Positions 1-6,615 of a stretch of DNA of 8,457 nt are shown here, one piece after another. The DNA comes from Paracoccaceae bacterium (GTDB lineage Bacteria; Pseudomonadota; Alphaproteobacteria; Rhodobacterales; Rhodobacteraceae): assembly GCA_015487335.1 (NCBI GenBank), contig WFPZ01000169.1:1-8457 (forward strand), read 5' to 3'. Both the position numbers and the translations under genes were made by a program. The stretch's first letter is position 1, and every line of letters starts with the position of its first letter. Under the pieces are notes generated by a model that was given only the letters and a program-made list of their open reading frames with translations, had not been told where the DNA came from and did no database searches.

Positions 1-48
1 CGCCCCGGCCACCAGCGCGGCCAGTTCCTCTTCGCTTTCCGGTCTCAT
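1..48 (-). CDS. glcE: Glycolate oxidase subunit GlcE, N-terminal fragment
   Basis: Only the first 16 codons lie in the window, reading MRPESEEELAALVAGA; the rest runs off the left edge. The peptide resembles the start of alphaproteobacterial GlcE proteins, where a short acidic helix precedes the FAD-binding domain. The position directly downstream of glcD on the same strand supports this. GlcE is the second FAD-binding subunit of the membrane-associated GlcDEF glycolate oxidase. Two ATG codons stand in tandem (51-49 and 48-46). The second sits about 7 bases after a purine-rich AAGAAG and is the better-spaced start, but position 51 is equally possible. The call rests mainly on context, because 16 residues are too few for a firm family assignment; another FAD-linked oxidase subunit is the main alternative. 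Confidence 0.72.
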   Translation of the reverse strand, partial: MRPESEEELAALVAGA

Positions 49-51
49 CAT

Positions 52-62
52 TTTCTTCTTTT
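52..62 (-). promoter_or_regulatory. Purine-rich ribosome binding region of glcE
   Basis: On the minus strand the bases before the tandem ATGs read AAAAAGAAGAA followed by AATGATG. This all-purine tract is a weak Shine-Dalgarno match (GAAG) and is strikingly A-rich for this genome. It probably sets the start of glcE after the structured intercistronic gap. It is the only ribosome-binding candidate I see there. Confidence 0.4.
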
Positions 63-76
63 TCGTTGAAATATCC

Positions 77-96
77 CCGGGGTGAACTGCCCCCGG
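77..96 (-). other. Intercistronic stem-loop 2 between glcD and glcE
   Basis: CCGGGG (77-82) and CCCCGG (91-96) are perfectly complementary, giving a 6-bp all-GC stem with an 8-base loop. On the minus-strand transcript it lies about 26 bases before the glcE start. No T-tract follows, so it does not look like an intrinsic terminator. It could affect translation or mRNA processing. In sequence this GC-rich a short stem can arise by chance. Confidence 0.35.
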
Positions 97-110
97 CCGG
101 GCCGGAGGCA

Positions 111-131
111 AGAGGGGCAGGCCGCCCCTCT
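111..131 (-). other. Intercistronic stem-loop 1 at the glcD stop codon
   Basis: AGAGGGGC (111-118) and GCCCCTCT (124-131) form a perfect 8-bp stem around a 5-base loop. The stem begins inside the glcD stop codon (131-133 on the minus strand). The downstream minus-strand bases are TGCCTCC rather than a T-run, so Rho-independent termination is unlikely. A 3'-end stabiliser or processing hairpin that makes glcD and glcE levels unequal is the more natural reading. Function is inferred; only the inverted repeat is seen. Confidence 0.5.
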
Positions 132-1564
132 CACGCCGCCCGCCTGCTTTCGGTGGCCTCCAGCGGGAAGACCTTGGCCGGGTTGAGCAGCCATTTCGGA
201 TCGAACACGTCCTTGACCCGCATCTGCAGCTCCAGATCGTCGGGCGTGTACTGCGCGACCATCAGGTCGCGCTTCTCGATGCCCACGCCGTGTTCGCCGG
301 TGAGACAGCCCCCCACCTCGACGCACAGCTTCAGGATGTCGGCGCCGAAGGCCTCGCAGGTTTCCAGATCGCCCGGCTTGTTCGCATCGTAAAGGATCAG
401 CGGGTGCATGTTGCCGTCGCCGGCATGGAACACGTTGCCAACGTCCAGCCCGTATTCCTTCGACATCTCCCCGATCCGTTTCAGCACATAGGGCAGTTCG
501 GAAACCGGGATCGTTCCGTCGAGGCACATGTAGTCGTTGATCTGCCCCATCGCCCCGAAGGCCGACTTGCGCCCCAGCCAGATCTTGGCGCTTTCCTCCG
601 GCGAGCCGCTCTCGCGCAGTTCCACCGGGTTGTGGCGCCGCGCGATTTCCTTGATGACCGCCAGCTGCTCGTCGATTTCCGCCTCCGAACCTTCCACCTC
701 GACGATCAGCAGCGCCTCGCAATCGGGGTAGCCCGGGTGGGCGAAGGCCTCGGTGGCGCGGATGCAGGGCCGGTCCATGAACTCGATCGCCACCGGCAGA
801 ATCCCGGCCCGGATGATGTCGGAGACGCATTGCCCCGCCACCTCGTTGGAATCGAAGCCGATCAGCACCGGGCGGGCGCCCTCGGGCTTGTGCAGGATGC
901 GCAACGTCGCCTCGGTCACCACGCCCAGCTGGCCCTCCGAGCCGCTGATCAGCCCCAGAAGATCGAGCCCGCCCGAATCGAGCCACGGGCCGCCGATATC
1001 GACGATGGTGCCGTCCATCAGCACCATCTTCACGCCCATCAGGTTGTTGGTGGTGACCCCGTATTTCAGGCAATGCGCCCCGCCCGAGTTCATCGCGATG
1101 TTGCCGGCGATGGCGCAGGCCAGCTGGCTGGAGGGGTCGGGCGCGTAGAAGAAGCCATGCTCTTCCACCGCGCCGGTAACGCTGAGGTTGGTGCGCCCCG
1201 ACTGAACCCGGATGAAGCGGTTTTCGTAATCGGTCTCCAGCACCTGGTTGAGCCGCGCCACGCCGAGGATGATGCTGTCGGCCGTGGGCAGCGCCCCCCC
1301 GGCCAGCGAGGTGCCCGAGCCGCGCGGCACCACCGGCACGCCCTCCTCGTGGCAGATCTTCAGCACCGCCGAGACCTCTTCGGTGGAAGACGGCAGCACG
1401 GCGGCCATCGGCGGGCACTTGTAGGCCGTCAGGGCATCGCATTCATAGGCGCGGGTTTCGGCCGGGTCATGAATGACCGCATCTTCCGGCAATACCGAGA
1501 GCAGCCGCTCCACGATCAGCTGCTTCCTGCTGAGGATCTTCGGATCAGGGGCCGGCATCTCCAT
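131..1564 (-). CDS. glcD: Glycolate oxidase FAD-linked subunit GlcD
   Basis: This 477-residue protein oxidises glycolate to glyoxylate with FAD, as the catalytic subunit of GlcDEF, feeding electrons to the respiratory chain. The PCMH-type FAD domain comes first: PRGSGTSLAGGALP at residues 80-93, PDPSSQ at 142-147, GNIAMNSGG at 154-162 and SGSEGQLGVVTEATL at 207-221. The C-terminal FAD-oxidase domain carries HAGDGNMHP at 380-388 and GGCLTGEHGVG at 418-428, the conserved His/Glu positions near the active site. Length is normal for GlcD. The start at 1564 gives MEMPAPDP, which fits the family's N-terminus. A longer in-frame reading to 1747 adds 61 residues lying across the promoter and is unlikely. 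The second ATG at 1558 is possible, but its GGAG is too close. A GGGAA lies about 8 bases before the chosen start. D-lactate or 2-hydroxyglutarate dehydrogenases of the same superfamily are alternatives, but the glcE-like gene downstream favours GlcD. Confidence 0.94.
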   Translation of the reverse strand: MEMPAPDPKILSRKQLIVERLLSVLPEDAVIHDPAETRAYECDALTAYKCPPMAAVLPSSTEEVSAVLKICHEEGVPVVPRGSGTSLAGGALPTADSIILGVARLNQVLETDYENRFIRVQSGRTNLSVTGAVEEHGFFYAPDPSSQLACAIAGNIAMNSGGAHCLKYGVTTNNLMGVKMVLMDGTIVDIGGPWLDSGGLDLLGLISGSEGQLGVVTEATLRILHKPEGARPVLIGFDSNEVAGQCVSDIIRAGILPVAIEFMDRPCIRATEAFAHPGYPDCEALLIVEVEGSEAEIDEQLAVIKEIARRHNPVELRESGSPEESAKIWLGRKSAFGAMGQINDYMCLDGTIPVSELPYVLKRIGEMSKEYGLDVGNVFHAGDGNMHPLILYDANKPGDLETCEAFGADILKLCVEVGGCLTGEHGVGIEKRDLMVAQYTPDDLELQMRVKDVFDPKWLLNPAKVFPLEATESRRAA

Positions 1565-1586
1565 GGAAATATTCCCATTGCTGCGT

Positions 1587-1609
1587 ATTGGTAAAAAAAT
1601 ATAACCAAT
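1587..1609. promoter_or_regulatory. Candidate operator: ATTGGT-N11-ACCAAT dyad
   Basis: Perfect 6-base arms ATTGGT (1587-1592) and ACCAAT (1604-1609) flank an 11-base all-A/T centre. The dyad lies 23 bases upstream of the glcD start and covers the predicted -10 region, a typical place for a repressor site. The TGGT/ACCA half-sites resemble those of FadR-type GntR regulators, the family of GlcC, PdhR and LldR, although those sites normally have a much shorter centre. The T-N11-A geometry also fits a LysR-type box. No regulator gene is in the window, so the binding protein is unknown. Confidence 0.55.
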
Positions 1610-1624
1610 TTGGCTCGCGCGCAA
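1596..1624 (-). promoter_or_regulatory. Candidate sigma-70-type promoter of glcD
   Basis: On the minus strand TTGCGC (1624-1619) is followed after 17 bases by TATTTT (1601-1596). TATATT (1603-1598) is an overlapping alternative at 15 bases. Transcription would start near 1590, leaving a leader of about 25 bases before the glcD ATG. The patch from about 1565 to 1610 is sharply AT-rich compared with the surrounding coding sequence. The boxes are imperfect, and the dyad overlaps the -10. Confidence 0.5.
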
Positions 1625-1762
1625 CCCTGAACCGAGGGAATACCATCGATCATTTCCATGCGAAAGACCGGCGTACCTGAAATCACCCGGCCGGCCGCAC
1701 CCGAAACGCGCGCACCGGTCTCGGCGGCAAGGCATTCCTCGGAGCATGGAAATGCGCTTCCG

Positions 1763-3841
1763 CTACTTCCGCCCCTCGCGCAACCACGCCCCCACCGAAA
1801 GCACCGCCGCCGCCAGCAGGAAAAGCCATGCCGGCAGCAGCGGCATGACCCGCACGTCCGTTGTCAGGTAGGCCTCTCTGGGAGTCAGCCCGATCCAGCC
1901 GCGCCCGGCGGCCACGCGCCCCGGGCGCACCTCGCGGATGGCGGGCAGACCGTCCTCCAGCCTCAGCACCCCGCCGCGCACGCGGCTCACCAGCGGCGCA
2001 AGCCTTTCCCCGCTGGCGATGGTTTCCTCGAACTCGCGCGGCGCGGCCGGCCCCAGTGCGGCCACCGCCTCCAGATCGCCCTCGCGAAGGCGGTAGAGCC
2101 CGATCTCCGGCCCCTCGAACTCTGCCACGAAGCGCCCGGGCGCCGCTTCGCGCATGGGCAGCACGCTCACCGTGCCGTCGGGCGCGGTGATCTCGACCTC
2201 GCGGGGGCCCTCGCCCATGGTGCGGCGCACGATGGTCATCACCTGGCCCTGCGCGGTGGCGGTCAGGGCCTCTTCCTCCAGCTCCGGCTCCTTCATCGCC
2301 CAGTGCGCCAGACGGCGCAGCAGCTCCAGCTGCGGCCCGCCGCCCTCGAAACCGCGGCTCCAGAGCCAGGCCTGATCGGAGGCCAACAGCGCTACCCGCC
2401 CCTCGCCCACCCGGTCCAGCACCAGAAGCGGCGCGCCGGTCTCGTCGGTCATCACCGCGGTGCCCGAGCGTTGCGTCACCTCGATGCGCCGGAACCACCT
2501 GCCCCAGCCCGGCCCCTCCTCGCCCTCGGCGGCGGGCGGGGCGTATTCCTCAAGCCCCTCGGTCACCGGGTGGCGCGCGCCTTCGGCCGACAGGCGCGGC
2601 CGGAAGCCCTCTTCGATCACCCGCGAGGTCGGCACCGCCGGCATGATTGCCCCCAGGGGTGAGCGATACAGGCTGTCGGCGCTGGCAAATGCCGGGCCGG
2701 CGGCGATCAGCACCGCGCCGCCGCGCTCCACATAGCTGCGCACATTGTCGAGGTAGAGCGAAGGCAGGATGCCGCGGCGGCGGTAGCGGTCGAAGATGAT
2801 CAGGTCGAACTCGTCGATCTTGTCGAGAAACAGCTCCCGGGTGGGGAAGGCGATCAGCGACAGCTCGTCCACCGGCACGCCATCCTGCTTTTCCGGCGGG
2901 CGCAGGATGGTGAAATGCACCAGATCGACGGAACTGTCGGATTTCAGCAGGTTGCGCCAGGTGCGCCCTCCGGGATAGGGCTCGCCGCTGACCAGCAGCA
3001 CCCGCAGCCGGTCGCGCACCCCGTTGATCTGCACCACGGCCGAGTTGTTGCGGTCGGTCAGCTCTCCTTCGGCGGTGGGCACGCTGAACCGGATCACGTT
3101 CATGCCCCCGTGCTCCAGGGTCACCGGAAAGCGCAGCGGCCGGCCCACCGGCACCCGGAAGCGCCGCACCTCGCCACCGTCGATCGAGACCTGCAGCTCC
3201 ACCCGGCCCCCGGCGTCAACCGGCACCTGGCCCTGATCCTCGATCATCAGGGTCAGCATCACCGGTTCTCCGAGAATCGCAAACGCCGGGGCATCGCGCA
3301 CCACCAGCCGCCTGTCCCAGTCGCTGCGCTTTCCGGTAAGCAGAACGTGCAGGGGCGCAGGCAACTCGGGCGCGCGCTCCATGTCATGGACCTGCCCGTC
3401 GGTCAGCAGGATGACACCGGCGATGCGGTCGGGCGGCTCGTCGGCCAGGGCGGCGCTCAGCCGTTCCATCAGCAGCGTGCCGCCGTCGCCGGGGGCATCG
3501 GCCAGCTCCACCAGCCGCATCTCAGTGTTCGGGCGCAGGGCCAGCTGCGCCTTCAGCCCCGCCAGTGCCTGTTCGAGTTGTCCGGGCCGGCCCTCCAGCC
3601 GCTGGCTGGCGGTGCGGTCGGCCACCACGATGACGATGTCGGAAAGCGGCGTGCGCTGTTCGCGCTGCAGCGAGGGGTTGGCCACCGCCGCCAGCAGCGC
3701 CAACGCCGCCAGCGTCCGCAGCCACCAGCCTGACAGCCCCCGCCAGGCCGCCCAGCCGCCAAGCGCAACGGCCACAATCGCCGCAACGGCCAGTACCGCC
3801 AGTGGCACGTAAGGATCGAAGATCACGCTGCCCGGCATCAC
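1763..3841 (-). CDS. Membrane protein with VWA-like and glutamine-amidotransferase-like domains
   Basis: This 692-residue protein is the last gene of the MoxR/DUF58 operon. Two hydrophobic helices at about 11-29 and 42-56 are followed by a VWA-like segment at about 66-170. That segment has DRTAS at 75-79 in place of DxSxS, and LLTDG at 145-149. A beta-rich stretch (about 180-275) and a GATase1-like fold (about 278-520) follow; the fold is seen in FDLIIFDRY at 345-353 and VERGGAVLIAAGP at 371-383. A last helix lies at 667-686 before a basic tail. Positive residues flank the helices on one side, so the central 600 residues are predicted periplasmic. There is no cysteine, so it cannot be a cysteine-dependent amidotransferase. 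The start is GTG at 3841, overlapping the upstream stop by 4 bases (GTGA), with GGAAAGG 8 bases before it; ATG at 3838 is the alternative. Its role is presumably envelope integrity, with no known reaction. Confidence 0.88.
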   Translation of the reverse strand: MMPGSVIFDPYVPLAVLAVAAIVAVALGGWAAWRGLSGWWLRTLAALALLAAVANPSLQREQRTPLSDIVIVVADRTASQRLEGRPGQLEQALAGLKAQLALRPNTEMRLVELADAPGDGGTLLMERLSAALADEPPDRIAGVILLTDGQVHDMERAPELPAPLHVLLTGKRSDWDRRLVVRDAPAFAILGEPVMLTLMIEDQGQVPVDAGGRVELQVSIDGGEVRRFRVPVGRPLRFPVTLEHGGMNVIRFSVPTAEGELTDRNNSAVVQINGVRDRLRVLLVSGEPYPGGRTWRNLLKSDSSVDLVHFTILRPPEKQDGVPVDELSLIAFPTRELFLDKIDEFDLIIFDRYRRRGILPSLYLDNVRSYVERGGAVLIAAGPAFASADSLYRSPLGAIMPAVPTSRVIEEGFRPRLSAEGARHPVTEGLEEYAPPAAEGEEGPGWGRWFRRIEVTQRSGTAVMTDETGAPLLVLDRVGEGRVALLASDQAWLWSRGFEGGGPQLELLRRLAHWAMKEPELEEEALTATAQGQVMTIVRRTMGEGPREVEITAPDGTVSVLPMREAAPGRFVAEFEGPEIGLYRLREGDLEAVAALGPAAPREFEETIASGERLAPLVSRVRGGVLRLEDGLPAIREVRPGRVAAGRGWIGLTPREAYLTTDVRVMPLLPAWLFLLAAAVLSVGAWLREGRK

Positions 3842-6615
3842 TGGCCCAGCCTTTCCAGAAGGGCCGGCACATGCACCTGGTCGGACTTGTAGTTGCCGGT
3901 CAGCACATACATCACCAGGTTCACGCCGAAGCGATAGGCCATCTCGCGCTGCCTGTCGCCAGCATTGCCGCGGCCGACCGGGAACATGTAACCGCCCATG
4001 CTGTCCACCGCCCAGGCGGCGGCCCAGTCATTGCCGCCGATGATCACCGGGGTGACGTTGTCGTTGAGGTTGCGAAACGGCATGCCCTCCACCAGCTCCG
4101 CCCCCGGCGGCGCCGCCTCGACCCAGACCTCGCGTGAAGCATGGCGGCCGGGGAAATCCTGCAAGAGGTAGAAGGCGCGGGTCAGCACGTGGTCGGCGGG
4201 CACCGGCTCCAGCGGCGGAATGTCGAGCGGGGCGGCCAGCTGCTGCAGCTTGCGCCGGTTCGGCGTGTCCGCGCCAAGGCCGGCCAGATCGGCATCGCGG
4301 GTGTCGAACATGATCATCCCGCCGGTGCGCAGATAGCGGTTGAGCTTCACGTAGGCCTCGGCGGAGGGCATCGGCTGGTCGGGGCTCACCGGCCAGTAGA
4401 GAAAGGGGAAGAAGCTCAGCTCGTCGCGCTCCAGATCCACCCCGATCGGATCGGCCGGTTCGACCGAGGTGCGCCGGAAGAGCACATCCGACAGCCCGCG
4501 CAGCCCCGCCTCGGAGATGGCATCGAGGCGGCTGTCGCCGGTCAGCACATAGGCCAGAACGGTATTGGCAGTGGCGTCCAGCGCAAAGCTCTCCTCAGCC
4601 TCGCCGCCCTGGGCCCCGGCCGGCTGCGGCGGGGCCAGCAGCAGTGCCGCCAGCAGCACCGGCAGCGCCGCCGCGCGCGGCCCCCTCAGCCGCCCCGAAA
4701 GCCACAGAGAGGCAATGATGTCGGCCATCAGCAGGGCCAGGGCCAGGACCAGCAGCCAGCCTCTGAGGGCCGTCTCGCGCACCAATTCCAGCCCCTCCAC
4801 GGCAATGCGCTCAGGCCATGCGGCAGGCTCCAGCACGCGCCCGGAGCCGATGACATTCACCGCGATCCGCCGTTCCGCCCCGGCATAGAGCCCCGGCGGC
4901 ATGTCGGGCCCGATGGCCCCTTCGACGATCCGCTCGCCGGGCACCCCGGCAAGCGCGCCCGCCTCGCGCATCGAACCAAAGGCATCGAGCACCTCGACCG
5001 GCGTCCAGGTGGTGCCGGCCAGTTCGGCCGCGTCGGGCCGCTCGGGGCGGGTGGAGACCGCCAGCCGCTCCAGCATCTGCACGAACAGCCCCGACAGCGG
5101 CAGGCTGGACCATTCGGCATTGGCGGTGACATGAAACAGCACCACCTGCCCCGCGCCTTCGAACCGGCGGGTGACCAGCGGCGTGCCGTCGGCCAGCGCG
5201 GCGATCACGCGCCGGGAAAGCTGCGGGTCGGGCTGGGCCATCACCTGGGCCGAGACACGCACGTCCTCGGGGATGGGCAGGCCGAAAAACGGCGAGTCCT
5301 TGGCAAAGGGGCGCAGCGCCTTGGGCTCGCCCCAGCTCATGGTGCCGCCCACCGAGCGCCCGCCGGCACGCAGGCGCACCGGCATCAGCGGGTCTTCCTC
5401 ATTGCGCGCCACATCGCTGGCCGCCAGGCGCGGGCCGGCGAAACGCACCAGCAGCCCCCCCTCGCGCACCCATTCCAGCAGCGCCGAGGCCTCGGCGTCG
5501 GCCAGCCGCGCCACATCGGCAAGGATGATCGCATCGGGGCTGGCCAGCACGATATCGGCAATATCTCCCTCGATCAGATCAGCGGTAGGGGCCAGGGCCT
5601 GGCGCAGGTAGTAGAGCGGCGACAGCAGCTCCAGCCCCTCGCGCTCGCTTCGCCCGGCGATCAGCGCCACCTCGCGGCGCTTGAGCGAATCATCCGTCAG
5701 GCTCACCGCCCCGGCCGACCGCTGGCCGGCAATCTCGAAGCGGCTCACCCGGTTGCGCACCTCCGGCGGCAGCGCAAGCTCGGCGGTGGCTTCCGTCGCG
5801 CCGGGGGCAAAGGCCAGCAGGCCGCTGGCCAGTTGCCGCTCGGTGCCGGTGGGGTCGGGGCCGATGGCGCGCAGCTGATAGGCCACCTCGCCCTGTGCGC
5901 CAGAGCGCAGCGCCGTCACCTTGACCCCATCGCCGGCAAATTCCGCCCCGCGCAGGGCGAGCACCGGCCGGGGGCTTTCGAACACCGTTACCGTGCCGCG
6001 CGCCTCGAGCGCGGCCAGAACCGCCTCGCGGCCCGGGCGCGCCAGCCCGTCCGAAAGCCAGAGCGTATCGAACGGCCCGGCCTCCAGCGAGGCGGCCCAT
6101 TCCTCGAGCGCCGAGGGCTGCGGCTCCCACGGTCTGGGGATGATCCCGGGCAGGCGAGAGCGCCACGCGCCCGCGGCCTGGAATGGCAGATCCCCCGGCG
6201 GCAGGTCGGCGAGAAGCACCAGCGCCACCGGCCGGGCGGCGCGTTCGGCCTCGTCGAGCGCCACCGCCACCCGTTCCATCCGCCGCGGCCAGTCGCGCGC
6301 ATCGGCCCAGGTGCCGTCAAGCACGATCAGCAGCGGGCCGCTTCCCGGGCTGCGCTCCTGCGGATTCAGTACCGGGCCGGCAAAACCGATGATCGCCGCC
6401 GCCAGCGCCAGCATCCGCAACAGCAGCAGCCACCACGGCGTGCGCTCGGTCTGGCTTTCGTCATCGCTCAGCCCCGCAAGCAGCGCCACGCCGGGAAACA
6501 GCCGGCGCACCGGGGCCGGCGGCACCGCGCGCAGCAGGATCCACAGAATCGGCAAGGCCGCCAGCCCCAGCAGCAGCCAGGGCGAGGTAAAGCCGATACC
6601 GAGGAAGGTTGCCAT
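3838..6615 (-). CDS. BatA-type membrane protein with C-terminal DUF4159 domain
   Basis: The 925-residue protein opens with a BatA-like double-helix module (about 9-29 and 61-82; FPGVALLAGL at 40-49 between them). A degenerate VWA-like segment spans about 94-215; LIVLDGTWA at 96-104 lacks the metal-site serines. A beta-rich region and a GATase-like fold (about 315-520; REGGLLVRFAGPRL at 384-397) come next. A third helix lies at about 618-640 and a fourth, signal-peptide-like one at about 648-663. The rest (about 675-910) is DUF4159, with FFPFLYWP at 735-742 and RTGGMIMFDTRD at 763-774. The positive-inside rule puts both large parts in the periplasm. No cysteine is present. The ATG at 6615 overlaps the DUF58 stop by one base (TGATG); a longer in-frame reading to 6687 would add 24 residues inside the DUF58 gene and is rejected. 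It is probably a partner or client of the MoxR/DUF58 pair in the envelope; its activity is unknown. Confidence 0.92.
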   Translation of the reverse strand: MATFLGIGFTSPWLLLGLAALPILWILLRAVPPAPVRRLFPGVALLAGLSDDESQTERTPWWLLLLRMLALAAAIIGFAGPVLNPQERSPGSGPLLIVLDGTWADARDWPRRMERVAVALDEAERAARPVALVLLADLPPGDLPFQAAGAWRSRLPGIIPRPWEPQPSALEEWAASLEAGPFDTLWLSDGLARPGREAVLAALEARGTVTVFESPRPVLALRGAEFAGDGVKVTALRSGAQGEVAYQLRAIGPDPTGTERQLASGLLAFAPGATEATAELALPPEVRNRVSRFEIAGQRSAGAVSLTDDSLKRREVALIAGRSEREGLELLSPLYYLRQALAPTADLIEGDIADIVLASPDAIILADVARLADAEASALLEWVREGGLLVRFAGPRLAASDVARNEEDPLMPVRLRAGGRSVGGTMSWGEPKALRPFAKDSPFFGLPIPEDVRVSAQVMAQPDPQLSRRVIAALADGTPLVTRRFEGAGQVVLFHVTANAEWSSLPLSGLFVQMLERLAVSTRPERPDAAELAGTTWTPVEVLDAFGSMREAGALAGVPGERIVEGAIGPDMPPGLYAGAERRIAVNVIGSGRVLEPAAWPERIAVEGLELVRETALRGWLLVLALALLMADIIASLWLSGRLRGPRAAALPVLLAALLLAPPQPAGAQGGEAEESFALDATANTVLAYVLTGDSRLDAISEAGLRGLSDVLFRRTSVEPADPIGVDLERDELSFFPFLYWPVSPDQPMPSAEAYVKLNRYLRTGGMIMFDTRDADLAGLGADTPNRRKLQQLAAPLDIPPLEPVPADHVLTRAFYLLQDFPGRHASREVWVEAAPPGAELVEGMPFRNLNDNVTPVIIGGNDWAAAWAVDSMGGYMFPVGRGNAGDRQREMAYRFGVNLVMYVLTGNYKSDQVHVPALLERLGQ
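3850..3856 (-). promoter_or_regulatory. Ribosome binding site favouring the GTG start at 3841
   Basis: The minus strand reads GGAAAGG, then 8 bases, then GTG (3841-3839), then ATG (3838-3836). The spacing suits the GTG better than the ATG, which would be 11 bases away. The site lies inside the last codons of the DUF4159 gene, as expected for coupled translation. Confidence 0.45.

Larger units (their letters stand above)
1562..1753. repeat. Three copies of CATGGAAAT around the glcD promoter region
   Basis: CATGGAAAT occurs on the plus strand at 1562-1570 (overlapping the glcD start codon) and at 1745-1753. It occurs inverted at 1652-1660. The second and third copies extend to an 11-base perfect inverted repeat, CATTTCCATGC at 1651-1661 and GCATGGAAATG at 1744-1754. 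The copies start 90 and 93 bases apart. Reading through the rest of the window I found no further copy. They may be binding sites of an unknown regulator, or coincidence. Confidence 0.4.

Noticed and set aside
48..1442. A 464-codon minus-strand frame overlapping glcD in another register.
   Set aside because: It is extremely Arg/Gly-rich with no recognisable fold. glcD in the other frame has every family motif.
290..1594. A 434-codon plus-strand frame opposite glcD.
   Set aside because: It is an antisense shadow with Arg/His-rich composition, no family motif, and no ribosome site that I could see. It runs through the AT-rich promoter patch.
1593..1625. A possible Rho-independent terminator of the envelope operon, from the T-run on the minus strand near 1593-1599.
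   Set aside because: The sequence before the T-run forms only a weak stem of about 5 bp (with a wobble) around CCAAATTGG. The T-run fits better as part of the glcD -10 and dyad centre. I see no convincing terminator for the operon.
1517..1659. A 47-codon minus-strand reading frame starting ATGGAAATG and running out of frame into glcD.
   Set aside because: No good ribosome site and no recognisable product. It crosses the predicted promoter, so it would need a separate upstream start of transcription.
1658..2662. A divergent plus-strand gene starting in the gap upstream of glcD, possibly its regulator.
   Set aside because: The translation shows no helix-turn-helix or other domain and overlaps the 692-residue membrane protein almost entirely.
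1763..3841. Calling the 692-residue protein a glutamine amidotransferase.
   Set aside because: It has the general fold pattern but no cysteine anywhere, so the catalytic nucleophile is missing.
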